Made by a program: the position numbers and the translations under genes. From assembly GCA_031763025.1 (NCBI GenBank), contig JASSKH010000025.1, positions 5,040,689-5,104,688 on the forward strand: DNA of 64,000 nt, read 5' to 3'. Positions 41,387 to 53,800 of this stretch are shown piece after piece (the first letter of the stretch is position 1; the number at the start of each line of letters is the position of its first letter). Under the pieces are notes generated by a model. That model was given only the letters and a program-made list of their open reading frames with translations. It was not told the origin of the DNA and ran no database searches. This DNA comes from Macrocystis pyrifera. Its lineage: Eukaryota > Sar > Phaeophyceae > Laminariales > Laminariaceae.

Positions 41387-44300
41387 ATGCGTCGCGGACC
41401 ATCCAGGATCGTCCCCACCGGGACCTCGAGACAGAGGGAACATCGGGCCCCAGCCGGCAGCAATCTCGCGGATCGCTTGCGTTCGGCCCGTCCTCTGGCG
41501 AAGCTAGGTGCGGTGTCCGTCCTGGGGCTCTGCCTGTACGTAGTGCTTTCGGAAGGGATCAGAGCAACCGGCAGAAGCGGCGCAATAGATGGCAGGGTCG
41601 ATTTGGGGGTTGGCAAGGAGCCGGGAGGAGGGGGAGCTTTGACGGGTGGAGGGGGCGGGGCGGGCAAGAAGGAGTGGGGGTTGAGGCGGACGCTGAGGCA
41701 GCTGAACATGATAGGATTCGAGAGCGAGGGAGGGGAGGGAGGGGAGTGGAAGACTTGCAGGGCTTACGAGGAGACTGCCCTTGGGCCCCACAAGAAGGTG
41801 AGTGGAATCGAACGAGAGAGGCAGGAGGGGTGGCCTTCGGGTAAAGGATTCATCCGCGTGAATACATCAGTAGACTCGTACTGTGTAGAGGGAGTGTATG
41901 GTGTTTGTACCACCTGGTACCTGGTAGGTGGGGTGGGTTATCCCTAAATCCCAACAGGCGTCATATAGCTCTGGTTGAGAGTTGTTGCTGTTGCTGTTGC
42001 TGCTGCTGCTGCTGTTGTTCTTATTGCAACGCTTGCAATAGGAAATGAATGCAAGGGGGATGCCACGTACCAGGCATGGGATGCCATGGGATGCAACGGA
42101 AAAAACAATGGGATGCATTGGAATACAGCAGTAGGAATGCGATAGGTACCAGGTATGCAATTGGGATGCAATTGGGATGGAATGAGATACAATGGGATGC
42201 AATGGAATTTAATGCGGTGGGATGCAACGAGATGCAATGGGGTGCGCGATGGCATGCAATGGGACACAATCGATGCAATCGAATGCAACAATGATGAAGG
42301 CAGGCGCGATGGAGTGAGTGCAATGGGATGCAATGGGATGCAATGGAGAAATGAATGCAATCCCATGCAATCAATCAATCCCTTGCAATCCCGCCCAATC
42401 CCATGCAACCCCATGCATTCCGGTGTAACCCCTTCAATCCCACGCGATACAATCAATGCCGATACATACACTCCATTGCAATGATCCAATGCAGATCAAT
42501 GCAACCCAAAGCACAACCCAAGGCAAAGCAAGTCGAGGTTGTACGTCTATTATTGCGGGGGTCCATTGTTAATAGGACCTATGGTATACATAAAAACCTT
42601 TATATTTACCTAGTTTTCCTGAACATATTTGGTCCTATTTACTATGGACCCCCGTAATAATAGTCCGCAGTGTACAGCAGTACCATTATGTCCGAAAATT
42701 TAAGAAACGTTGGGTTATTGACATTAATTTCCAAACGCTCCTTAAATTTCCGGACGGAGTGGTAACTTGTATGTACGTGCCGTATGTAGTTGCTCGCACA
42801 CCAATACCACCACACTGTCCGAAAATGTAAGCATCGTTTTTTTTCATATATGAGCATGTATAACCAATTTGTCCTTCTGTTTACGGACAGAACGCTGCGA
42901 TGGTCGTTTGGACTTCGATGTGAGGGTTAACAACGGGTATTTTTTTCCCGGCCAGAAGTGTCACCAGTTACTATTACGGGAGTCCATAGTAAATAGGACC
43001 AAATACTGCTAGTAAAAGTAGGTAAAACATATAGGATTTTGTGTGGACGGTAGGTCCTATTTACTACGGTCGTAATAGTGATACGTAGGTGCTGGTATTG
43101 ATAGCACGGTAGTTGATACCAGCGTGTTCACAGGTCGGATCAAACGTCACCGGTCAGATCCGGTTGGGTCGGGTCAGCTGCCACTGGAAAAGTTGAGATG
43201 TGTTGACCCGACCCGACCCGACCCGACCGGTAAATTTTGAAAGCCTCGTGACCTGACCCGACCCGTGAGATTTGAAAACTTTCTGATCCGACCCGACCTG
43301 ACGCGCGAGATTTGAAAGCCTGCTGATTAAACTCGACCTGACCCGACCCGCAAGATTTGAAAACATGCCGACCCGACGAGACCCGACCCGACCCGACCCG
43401 ACCCCGTGATATTTTCAACACCTCGTGACCCGACCCGGCACGACCCGCCGGAATCCGATTGATCTGTGAGATACGGGTCATGTAACGGGTTGGGTCACCT
43501 CCACCCGCGAGACCAATTTTCTCGACCTGCAACTGGGACCTGCGGGCCCGGCCCGTGGATTGATTGACACCTCAAAAACAGTTCAATATTAATTTTTGTA
43601 CCCCGCAGTGATTGGCCTGGCTGTATTACGGGGGGGGGGGGCATAGTAAATAGGACCAAATATTGTTAGTAAAAATAGCGAAATATATAGGTTCTTGTGT
43701 ATGCCGTAGGTCCTATTTACTATGGTCCCTTGTAATAGTAGTTATGGATGGATGCAGACATGCTTGGGAGTATTTTGTGTTTTTTTTCATGAATATGATA
43801 CCTAAGGAGTGTTGTTGATTACTGGTGCAAGACTGGTGTGAGAAAAGCCTTCGGGCGGAAAACAGGACAGTTTTCAGGTGTCGGATCCGCGGGCCGGATC
43901 CGACGATCTGCCCCGCGGGTCAGCAGGAAAACTACTCGTGGGTCATGCTGGCCGGACCCGCGAGTTTCCCGTTTCCCGCTGGTCGTGACCCAACCCAACC
44001 AGGGAGCTTTTGAATACCTCCTGACCCAGCCCGACCTGACCCCACCCGTTAGACTTGAAAACCTCTTGACCCTGACCCGACCCAACTCGCCCTTGAGATA
44101 TTGAACACCTCCTGACCCGACCTGACCCGACCCGTGAAACTGCCACCACTTGACCCGATCCGCGTGTCGGGTCATCACCCGTGAATAACCCTGGTTATCA
44201 CCAGGTAACACTATATGCCACGTACATTCTACACAATTATGGACGTACATGTAAGCACCGTTTGGGTATTCATATGGATCAAAACGGCCCTTTGTATATG

Positions 44301-47300
44301 CGGTCATAGTGGGTCGTTGCCCGCAATGGTTATATTTTGTAAATACACTCGTCGTCCTTCTCAGACCTACCAACATCTTGCTACTCCCCTAGTACTCGAC
44401 GCCCGAGGGATAGACCGCACTCCGTCAGCCTGACGCGCGCGATTTCCCTAGTCCTTCATAAAAAAAAAACGGTAAGACCCTTGAGGAGGTTTTCGTCCGC
44501 CCGTGCGTGTGCCGCGGGACCTATCGTCTCCGCCTCGAACTTGCTGTGTCGCTGGTGACTCGTTGCTCGTTGCTACTGCGGTTGCTGTTGCTGTTGTTGC
44601 TGTGACAACAGTTCGCCGTTATGACACTGGACGGAAAATTAAGGACGGTTCGGTATTTATACTTGTAAACAAAGGGTCCTTACATTTCCGCCTAGAGTGG
44701 TATATATCAGCACCATCACTGCTCTGTTTTTGTGTACCAGGGGTTTACCAGACGTACCAGATGATCAATCAAACCGATCAATCAAATCAGATCAACCGAT
44801 GGATCGATCGATCGATCGATCAATCAACTTTCGGCCTTATGAAGGTGCCCTTTGTTCTAGGTTGTTTTCCCCCCCTGGCAACACACGAGATAACCTCTCT
44901 GGCCGCCAATAAAAGTCTCCGTTTGGACTATGACGTGAACGTGATAACAGGCTCCCGCTTGGACTCTGATGTGAACATGATATGGTTTATGTAATCCGCC
45001 TTGTGACTCACTGATGTGTGAAGATGATATGATACAATCCCTGTTTCGACCCTGGTGTGCGCATGATGATGTGATATTTTCCTCGTTTGGACTCTGGTGT
45101 GAATACCAAACAGTGGGTTTGCCGTAAAGAGCGTTCGAGTTCGCACAGCAGCGGTGCGATCGTTTTTAGTTTTTTGCGCGCTCCATTTTTTTCCAAACGG
45201 GGTTAAGGTCAACCTCTTCAGTACTGCAGTCCCGTTTTGGGGGACGAAATGCCTATAATTTGACTGGTTTGTCCCGGAAACGGAACCACAGTACGAACTT
45301 ACAAGGGATTGGGGTTGCCAGCCGGTACCGAACAAGGTATTTTCGGAAAATGTCCGGTCTAGAGAGAGAGAGAGAGAGAGCTTTTTCCGAAAAATGGAAT
45401 GTTGGACTTCAAGAGCAGCCTTGTGGAGAAAACGAGCGCTGAAGAGCGATCGCGCCTCGGTGCGAATTCAACGCTCTTTTTGTCGTATTTTTATCCGGGG
45501 GGGAGTGGTATGCAGGAGTGCCATGCGCACGCACGTCTATTACGGCCGTCGATAGTTAATAGGACCTATGGTACACATAAAAACCTATATATTTACCTAT
45601 TTTTGCTTACAATATTTGATCCTATTAACTATGGTCCCCCGTAATAGGACAACCCGACCCTATTTATACCACCACTACAGTAGTAGGTGTACTCGTACTG
45701 GTGCTGTACGAAGATGGAGGAGAGAGATTTATTTCCCAACACTACAACACCAACCGCCCCGACTGCGGCGTAACAGCGCAAGTATTACGGGCGTCCATAG
45801 TAAATAGGACCAAATATTGTCAGTAAAAATAGGTAAATATAAAGGTTTTTATGTATACCATAGGTCCTATTAACTATGGACCCCCGTAATAGTATTCAGC
45901 TGAACGCAATCATTTGCAGGGAGGCGTTTTGCCTTTGTGATCGGTCACGGCTCACGAGCTCCTCGCATCGATTGGTGCTACGGGGGGCCGGAGTAAATAG
46001 GACCTACGGTACGTACAAAAAAATATATATTTCCCTATTTGTACTAACAATATTTGGTCCTATTTACCATGGTCCCCCGTAATAGTACTTCTTCCGTAAA
46101 TGTGTTGGAAAGCTCCCGTTTTGCGTATTGTCACCCGAGGGATGATGGCGGCCCATCCCCTATCGCTTTTTTTTTTTTTTTTTTTTTTCGCGGTACATAT
46201 TGTACCTGGTGTCCGTTTTTGAGTTTGGTTCTCGCATTTGCTCATTTTGAGTTTTTTTTTTCCCCCGGTATACCTGCTACCGCTCTGACCGAAAAATGTA
46301 TATCGTTCGAGCGGTGTTTCAGAAAAAGGCGTAGCATTCCACCTTCGGGCAAATAGGTCAACGAAACGCGTCGACAAGGGGAACGCCTCGACGAGAAGAT
46401 GGTTTTGGCGTGCGAGCTGCAGTTCGTGAGATATGGGAATGGTTCGTTTTACTTGCGGAGGCGTTTTTGCACAGGGATTTAAGTGGTCAATACTCAAACC
46501 GGTATTTTTGTTCTTTAGGATATAAAGCGGCCAATAAGTCGAATATTTCGACGCTAGACCTGATGACATGATGGTATCAACAAGGGGAAGACGTCCGTGA
46601 CACCTGTTTTGTTCCGCGAGCCGTGTTAGGCTGCTATAAAAAACGCCTGTCAGAGTACCGTATACCCGAGGGAAACTATGTACGTTAACAGAAACCACTT
46701 TTTTGCGCCCTGATTGGAGAATAGTTGGAAATCGAGCTCTTGCAGGGGTGTCTCTTCATGACCACACGGAAAAATTGACCGACGAACGTTTGTCGGGTTT
46801 TTTTTTTCGTCCGTAATTTTATTTCAAAACCTCCAGAAAAAATCCAAAAAACATTAAATAGAACCTCCTTTGAGAAAAAAAGAACATTTCTTTCAGAAAA
46901 GGCCAACAATACATTTTTTTCGTATATATGGTCATGAAGAACAATCCCGCCTAATTTCGTTTTCCGATTCTTACTCGATCTAGGCGCAAACGTTTGAAGC
47001 CGAAATGTTCCGACTACTGCTGTTGCTGGAACCAGCTCGTGGACGTTTTTTGTGATGATTTTCTTCGGTTCGGGTGTATCTGGTACGAATTATGGATATG
47101 TTCCCGGTATTATTTGGCCGCAAGTGATACGGGATGGGATGGTATGTGTGTACCACAGCTCGCTCGTACCGTTCTCTAGCATACCACGAGTACAGCAGTA
47201 CGCTGTGGTTCACGTTTTGCGTTGTTCTGTGCTTGTTCGGTTTTCTTCCATCTAGACGCTTTTTCGATGTTCTAGTACGGGGGACCATACGGTAGTAAAT

Positions 47301-50300
47301 AGGACCAAATATTGTTAGTAAAAATTGGGAATATATATACAGGTTTTTTGTGTTCACCGTGGGTCCTATTTACTATGGTCCCCCGTAAAGAGCCTCCTTT
47401 GTCGCCAGGGGCTACGTAGATTTCACGAAAATGAGCTATGAATAACGTAAGAACAGGACCATCATCATCATGATCATCACCTCTGGTCGCCTGTTGGTTG
47501 GAGGCAGGCGGGGCAGGCGGGACACGACCCTTTTCTCGGACAGGTTAAGCCGACGGCGGGGGCAAAGTGGGAGCTGGCCATGAGCGAGGACCAGGACGCG
47601 GAGTGGTTGGGGCTTCACCAGTGGGATGACAGGTCAGGGCTACGGGGTTCGGGGTGGGGCGGGGCGGGGGGGGGCGGGGCGGAGCTTCTTTTTTTTTCGT
47701 CAGGGTTTTTGTTTTCGTGAGAAGGCTGAGGTGGTGGTGGTGGTGATTGTGGTGGTGGTTGTCATGACGATTGTGGTGGTGGTCGTGGTTGCGGGTGTGG
47801 TAGGGGCGGGGAACATGATGCTTTTGGTGTGTGGCGAGGGTAGTGATCATAATCCTTGTGATCGACCATGAGCGATGGTGGTGCTCACGATGGGATGGTT
47901 GTGATAATGACGGTGGCGGTGATAGTGGTGGGTAAGCGTGACGATTTTGGTGGTGGCGATGAACGATTCTGATGATGAGCGTTTTTTGCCATGAGCGTGG
48001 TGATCATGATTGCGATGATCCATCAGTGATGGCAATGATCCGTCGGTGATGACAATGGTGATTGTCATGATGAAACATGATAAGCTTGGCGGTGATATGG
48101 AGATGATCATGATGGCAGTGATGATGATGGATGGTGGCGGTGGTGGTGGTGGCGTTGATGATGTGTCCTGATATCGATGAGAGACGAGGATGATCACCAC
48201 TTTGCGTATAGCGAACGAACATCAGGGTCATGATCGTCTTGGTCATGGGCGCGATTGTGGAAACAAGGCTACAAGAGTCCATCCGACTGCAGCAGTAGAC
48301 TCTCACCAATCACACGTTCGCGCCGAAGCCATGCCACGCCATGCGCGCTGCATTCGGTGACACTCGCGGCCAATGTGCACGCCACTCAACCCACGGCTAC
48401 ATTTCGCTCGAAAACTGTCACTGTGCTGATACTCGGCGAAATTTTGCGATGTGTGCGGGATCGTGGAGGCGGCGTACGTATACAAGTCGTATCGACTTGA
48501 GTTTCCGTTGAACGGTGTGCCATCGATGTCGAACTCGATTCCCTCGACTTAGATACCAAGTATGTCCGTAGCTACTATTTTTTCGGTCCATCGGTACCCT
48601 GACACATGCTAGGGTGGAAAAGGTACACCTATTACTTTCTGAGGTGATATACACCTCAATACCTGCAGCAACCCCGCGCACCGAGCTTGAAAAAATTGAA
48701 GGAAAAATGCAATCCCGATAAAAAATCCAATGTCCTACTTGCTGTACAGTATAGCAGTGTGTAAAAACGATCATGATCGCAGAAAGAAAGAAAACAAAAA
48801 AAATGATGATGTTCCGACGTTTGTTGGGGTTATAAAAAAAAAAGTTTTTTAGAACTGCGGTTCCGTTTTGGCGGACAAACCGCTCAATTTTTCGGAATTT
48901 CTGTACCCAAAGCGGGTAAATGCAGTCCTGAAAGGGTCGCGAGGGGTCTGTCTCGTCACTCAGATTTTTTTTTCGATATTTTTTTTCACCCTTGTGGTGG
49001 CACGGGTCTCGTAGCGAGCTCGATCCTCGTCCGATATCCGATATCCGATATTCAATATATATATATCAATATCGTTATCACAGGTACACGTACGGATCGA
49101 AGGAGGCTGATCGAAGAGTGAAGGAGCTGGGGTACTGCCGGGTGCACATGCCCTCGGTGCCGAGAACGGGAAGCACGTGGTTCCGTGCGATGTTCGAGGC
49201 TGCCACGGGTCAGCCATCCTTTTCCATGTGGCAAGGTGTGCACCTGTTGGTGGTGGTGGTCGAATGGTGTGGTCGTGGTTGTGTGCCTCTTGCATTCAAT
49301 TAGCGATTATGTGTTGTGTTTTTTTGTATCTATGCGTACAGTAGGACGGGTTTGCTCTGCTGTTTGCCGGGAGATTGTGGTTGATGGCTTTGTGGGGTTA
49401 GGCTCTGCCAAGTGATACCGGCAATTTGCTCGACATGTGCCTATGTGAGTCTCTGTTTTCTGTTGCGTGCTTTGCTACCTTGAGTTATCGTCATGCATCC
49501 CTTATACTATTGATAAGTGTTAATGACCAGTACCGACCTTGGGTGGGCTGGATTTTTTTTTTTCTGACGAAAAAAGTAAGAAACGACTGCGACAGCATCT
49601 ACGTTTGGAAACAATTTTCTTCTCCCCTTCCTTCCTTCCTTCCTCCTTCCTTCCTTCCTCCCTTCCGTCCCTCCCTCCCTCCCTCCCCTTACTTACCATA
49701 CAATATCTCGGGCTTGCGAAGAGGGTGGCACCTTCAAGGAAAAGTACAAGGCGTTTTCGTCGGACGACCCTTGCGGGTCTAGCCTGGACCACATGGAGGG
49801 GCGCTTGAATTCGAAGAAGGTCTTCCCTTGCAGAGACATGAAGTGAGAAAAAAAAATGTGTACAGGGAGAGGGAGAGAGAGAGAGAGGTAGAGAGAGCGG
49901 AAACACCGGACTCAGTGGACAATCGACAAAAAGTTGCGCACATCCGACAGATGACGGGTTCCCACTTCATGCGCTAGCTCGTTCAGGGCCGATAGATTCC
50001 TGATCTGTATGATCTGTATGATCTGTGTGATAGCTCATGTTGCCGAGTGGGGGCCGTACAATCTGGATGATCTACTGTCGCACATGTTTTCTGGGTTGGA
50101 TCTGCCCTATAAGGCAGATCCTTCACAACATATCATAACGGCAGGTTAGGATCTAGATGATCTACGGTATACTGATACATCGTGATCTGTGGGACGCGTG
50201 GAGTGTTTCGAAATAACGGAATAAACCCTGCTCGTAATGCCGCAACCACGCGGTGGTCATTCCCCGAACACCGGTACCCGTTTGGTGCACCAACGTTTTC

Positions 50301-50863
50301 CGCGAATAAACCTCTTTAAATCCGTGTTGAATGTTTCTTGCTGTGGTCACAGTAAAGGGGGTATGATGGAGGAGCCTCGCAAGACCTATTGCACTATTTT
50401 GTGCTGTTGGTGTTGGTGCTGCTGGGTGTCGGTGTTGGCTGGATTGGCGATGCTGTCGGGGGAATTGTCGGTGGTGGTTTTAATAGTGGTGTACTTGTTG
50501 GTGCTGGTTGGCGTTTGCGGTGGTGTCGCTGCTGCTTTCGCTGCTGTTGGTGGTGGTCTTGGTAGTGCCGTCGTAGGCGGTGCGGTGGTTGTTGTCTCTG
50601 AATAGTTTGAAATGTTGTTGTTGATGCTGTGGTCGTCTTTGTTGTCGTTGTTCGTTGTTCGTTGGTTGGTGTTGTTGTCGTCAATATTACGGGGGGCCAT
50701 ACAGCAGTAAATAGGACCTACGGTACACGCAAGAACCTACATATTTCTATTTTTTTACTGACAAAAAATTGGTCCTATTTGCTATGGTCCCCCGTAATAG
50801 TTGTTGTCATGTTGCCGCCGTGGCTGTCTTGCTGTTTCATGGGGTGTGGTGGCTGTTGCTGCC

Positions 50864-50899
<36 letters not shown>

Positions 50900-53800
50900 C
50901 GTTGTTTTTGTTGCTGTCCGTCGTCGTTGTTTCTGTTGTTGCTGTCGTTGTTATTAATTGTTGGCGTTCACGCGTTTACTGTTGCCGTTGATGCTGCTGA
51001 TGCTGATGCTGCCGATGCTGATGCTGTTGCTGCCGTTGTTCCCGTGTTCACCGTTGTCGATGCTAGCGCTCATCTCCCTGCCTCCCCACCCTCCCAACTG
51101 CATACGCGACATCTTTGCATGCTTTTTTTTACCAGGCCGCCTAACGCAACATCCCCAATCCTGTACAAGAGCCACACCCCCTTCTTCCCCTCCTACAACA
51201 AGCCCAGCCTCATGCCCTCCGAGACGTGCATGCTTCTTCTGCTCGTGCGAAATCCTATCGACAACCAGGATGCCTGGACAAGGTGACGAAACCCGTACAG
51301 TACAAGTTACAGCGAAAAGGGCGTGAGGGAGGGGGGATGCACTCAGTCATCATCATGCGTAACCGTAGCCGTATGGCCTTAGACCCCGGGGGGGGGTAGG
51401 TCCTTGATATTTCGTTGGGCAGGGAAGGGGCGGGTGGGGGGTTGGTGGAAGCATGGCGAGCCTTGCCTCTACAGTGCGGTAAATATCTACAATGCGGTAG
51501 ACGTTTACAGTGCGGTATGCCTAGAGGGGTTACCTTCGGGCCCCCAAACATTCTGACTGACGCGACTCCTCAATCAACCGAGGAACTTGTCAATACATTT
51601 TTCAAGTTTCATGTGTGTTTTGCAAGTGTGTTCGGCGTGTGCCTACGTAGCTTATATTGACAATGTTCGTGGATTTCACAAAGGCGTTTTTTTCAAGGGT
51701 TGGGTACTGGGCCAGCATCTACCGGTAGTGCTAAGCCGGCACCTCTTTCCTGGCAGTACATCTCTGGTGGATGAGGGAGCTGCCAAGATTCCAATACGTT
51801 GGTGACTTACGTACGTTCTACGTGAAAGACTCGAAACTCAGCGGAAATCCGTCAAACATTAGCCCTGCGCGCCTATAGAGAGAACGCACAAACAAAAAAA
51901 AGAAAGATAACAGAGCGAGAGGAAGAGGAAGGGAGTCGGTAATCACGATTGGAGGAAGACTCCTGAAGTACTGGTAGCATGTGCGCTGCGCACCCTGGCG
52001 GCATCGCTACTTGATCCGAGCCACGGAGTCGATCCAAGTCCTTGGCGAACCCGGGTCTCTCGAGAATGAGCCGGCAGAAGACTCACCCCCGAGGAGAGTA
52101 TACACACAGCAACCGGGCCAATGGCCCGCCTACGCCGACTTAATGGGGCCTATAACGCCAGCAGCAAGGCATGACTGGCTACAAACGCGTCGTACAATTC
52201 ACCGACAGCTCAATACTACTCCCGGTTGAAGTCCCCCCCTCCACCCCCCCTCGTGAGGTCTAAGCAGGAAGCCGCGGAGTCGATCCGTCTGTAAAAACAA
52301 TGTGACAAGGGCCGTTCCCCTTGGTCTTCGTATGCAACGCGAACGACCGCGGTCGGACGAGGGAGGCGAGCGCTTATCAAAAGATTGTTAAAAAACAGCG
52401 TTGCGTTAACTCCGGAATGGCCATAGACTCGTACACAGCGACAGTAACGCCTCTGCACACGCGAGTGTCGGGAGCGGACTGGACGGACTCTGTCAGCCAT
52501 GGTCCGGCGCATGCTTTTTGGACGGCAAATTTGCCAGTCAACGTGTGGGAAGAGCTTATTACGGGGGACCAAAGTAAATAGGAGCAAATAGTGTTGGTAA
52601 AAATAGGTAAATGTATAGTTTTTTTGTGTGTACCGTAGGCCCTACTTACTATGGTCCCCCCCCTTCAGAGCGACCTGCATGTTCCATGACGTCATAAACG
52701 CTCATCGCACGAGCGATCGAAGTGCCCACACCTCGGGCATCATCAATTCCCAGATCATGATCTAGATCGTTCAAGGCAGATATGGCCCACGTCTCGTATG
52801 ACCTACCCCACGTTGCCGGGTGGGACCAGGACAATCTGCATGGTCGAGCACAAAATTGCACGGGTTGGATGATCTGTACTATGCAGATCCTTCGCAGCTT
52901 CTCACAACGGCAGGTAAGGAACTAGATGATCTACAGATAGATCATGAGCTGTCGGAGATGTAAAAGTGTCACACGCAGCTTGCCAAGAGATGAGGTTCGT
53001 CGAAAATCTCGATCTCGCAGCTGAGATGCGATTAGGGGACGCTGACCGTCAACCAGAAGGACTACGCCCCCTCGATACCTTGGAGAGGTTCGGCTATGCC
53101 GGACCCCAACCCTGTGCACACGCCGGGCGTCTACGGACCGGAAATTTGTCGATCGAACAACCGCAGGAGAAGCTGTTCGGCGCGACGGGTATTGAGATTT
53201 GATCAGGCCATCGTGAGCAGGTCGCTCTGCTTGACACGGTCAGCCGTAACCGTTACAACGTTTGCTACGCAGTCAGTAAGGTTACGACGGGATGCAGCAA
53301 GCCCACGAAGATGCATACGAGGGCAACCACAAGCACGCGCTCCGGTACCTGAAAGAAAAGGGTGATCAGCCCATTTGTGTGCCAGAAGGGACGCTTCCGG
53401 ATGCACTCCTACACGCACGTGTCGTTCGCGGCGAGCCCGGACAACCGCAGGCCTACCTCAAGCTTCCTGTTTTTGCTGGGGGGAGAACTGAATAAGATTC
53501 GGAGCTCAATAAAACGCAGACAACTGAATGCGCAATCGACAGTGGAGCCGGTAAATAGTGGCAGTCAGCTACGGAATAAAGGAGGCGGTCTACCTACAGT
53601 ATGCAACTTCTTGGGAGAGCTGGAGTTTCATGTCCTTTGACGCGGTATGTGCCCGTGAGCTGAGCTGCGGTAGAACGGGCGCGGGGTCAATCATCACCAA
53701 TCGACCGAAAAGCCCGCGAACTAAGCGCGTTGCTTTGCGGTTCTTCTTCTTCAGCGAGCTCGTCAAGAGCAGCATCGCCACGTGCCGCCATGCTCGGCGA

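Larger units (their letters stand above)
41798..47543 (+). other. Sulfotransferase intron 1, 5.7 kb repeat store
   Basis: Donor GTGAGT after CCCCACAAGAAG, acceptor GGACAG before GTTAAGCCG. It holds a GGGATGCAAT array, seven F1 elements, three F4 palindromes, an F2 element and two GACCC arrays. No internal exon needed: phase 0 joins phase 0. Confidence 0.75.

Noticed and set aside
41044-41844. Plus-strand 266-codon open frame
   Set aside because: It overlaps sulfotransferase exon 1 in another frame; the frame starting at 41387 carries the membrane anchor and joins exon 2 in phase.
43140-43532. Minus-strand open frame in the GACCC array
   Set aside because: The periodic peptide follows from the DNA repeat; no start context or splice sites.
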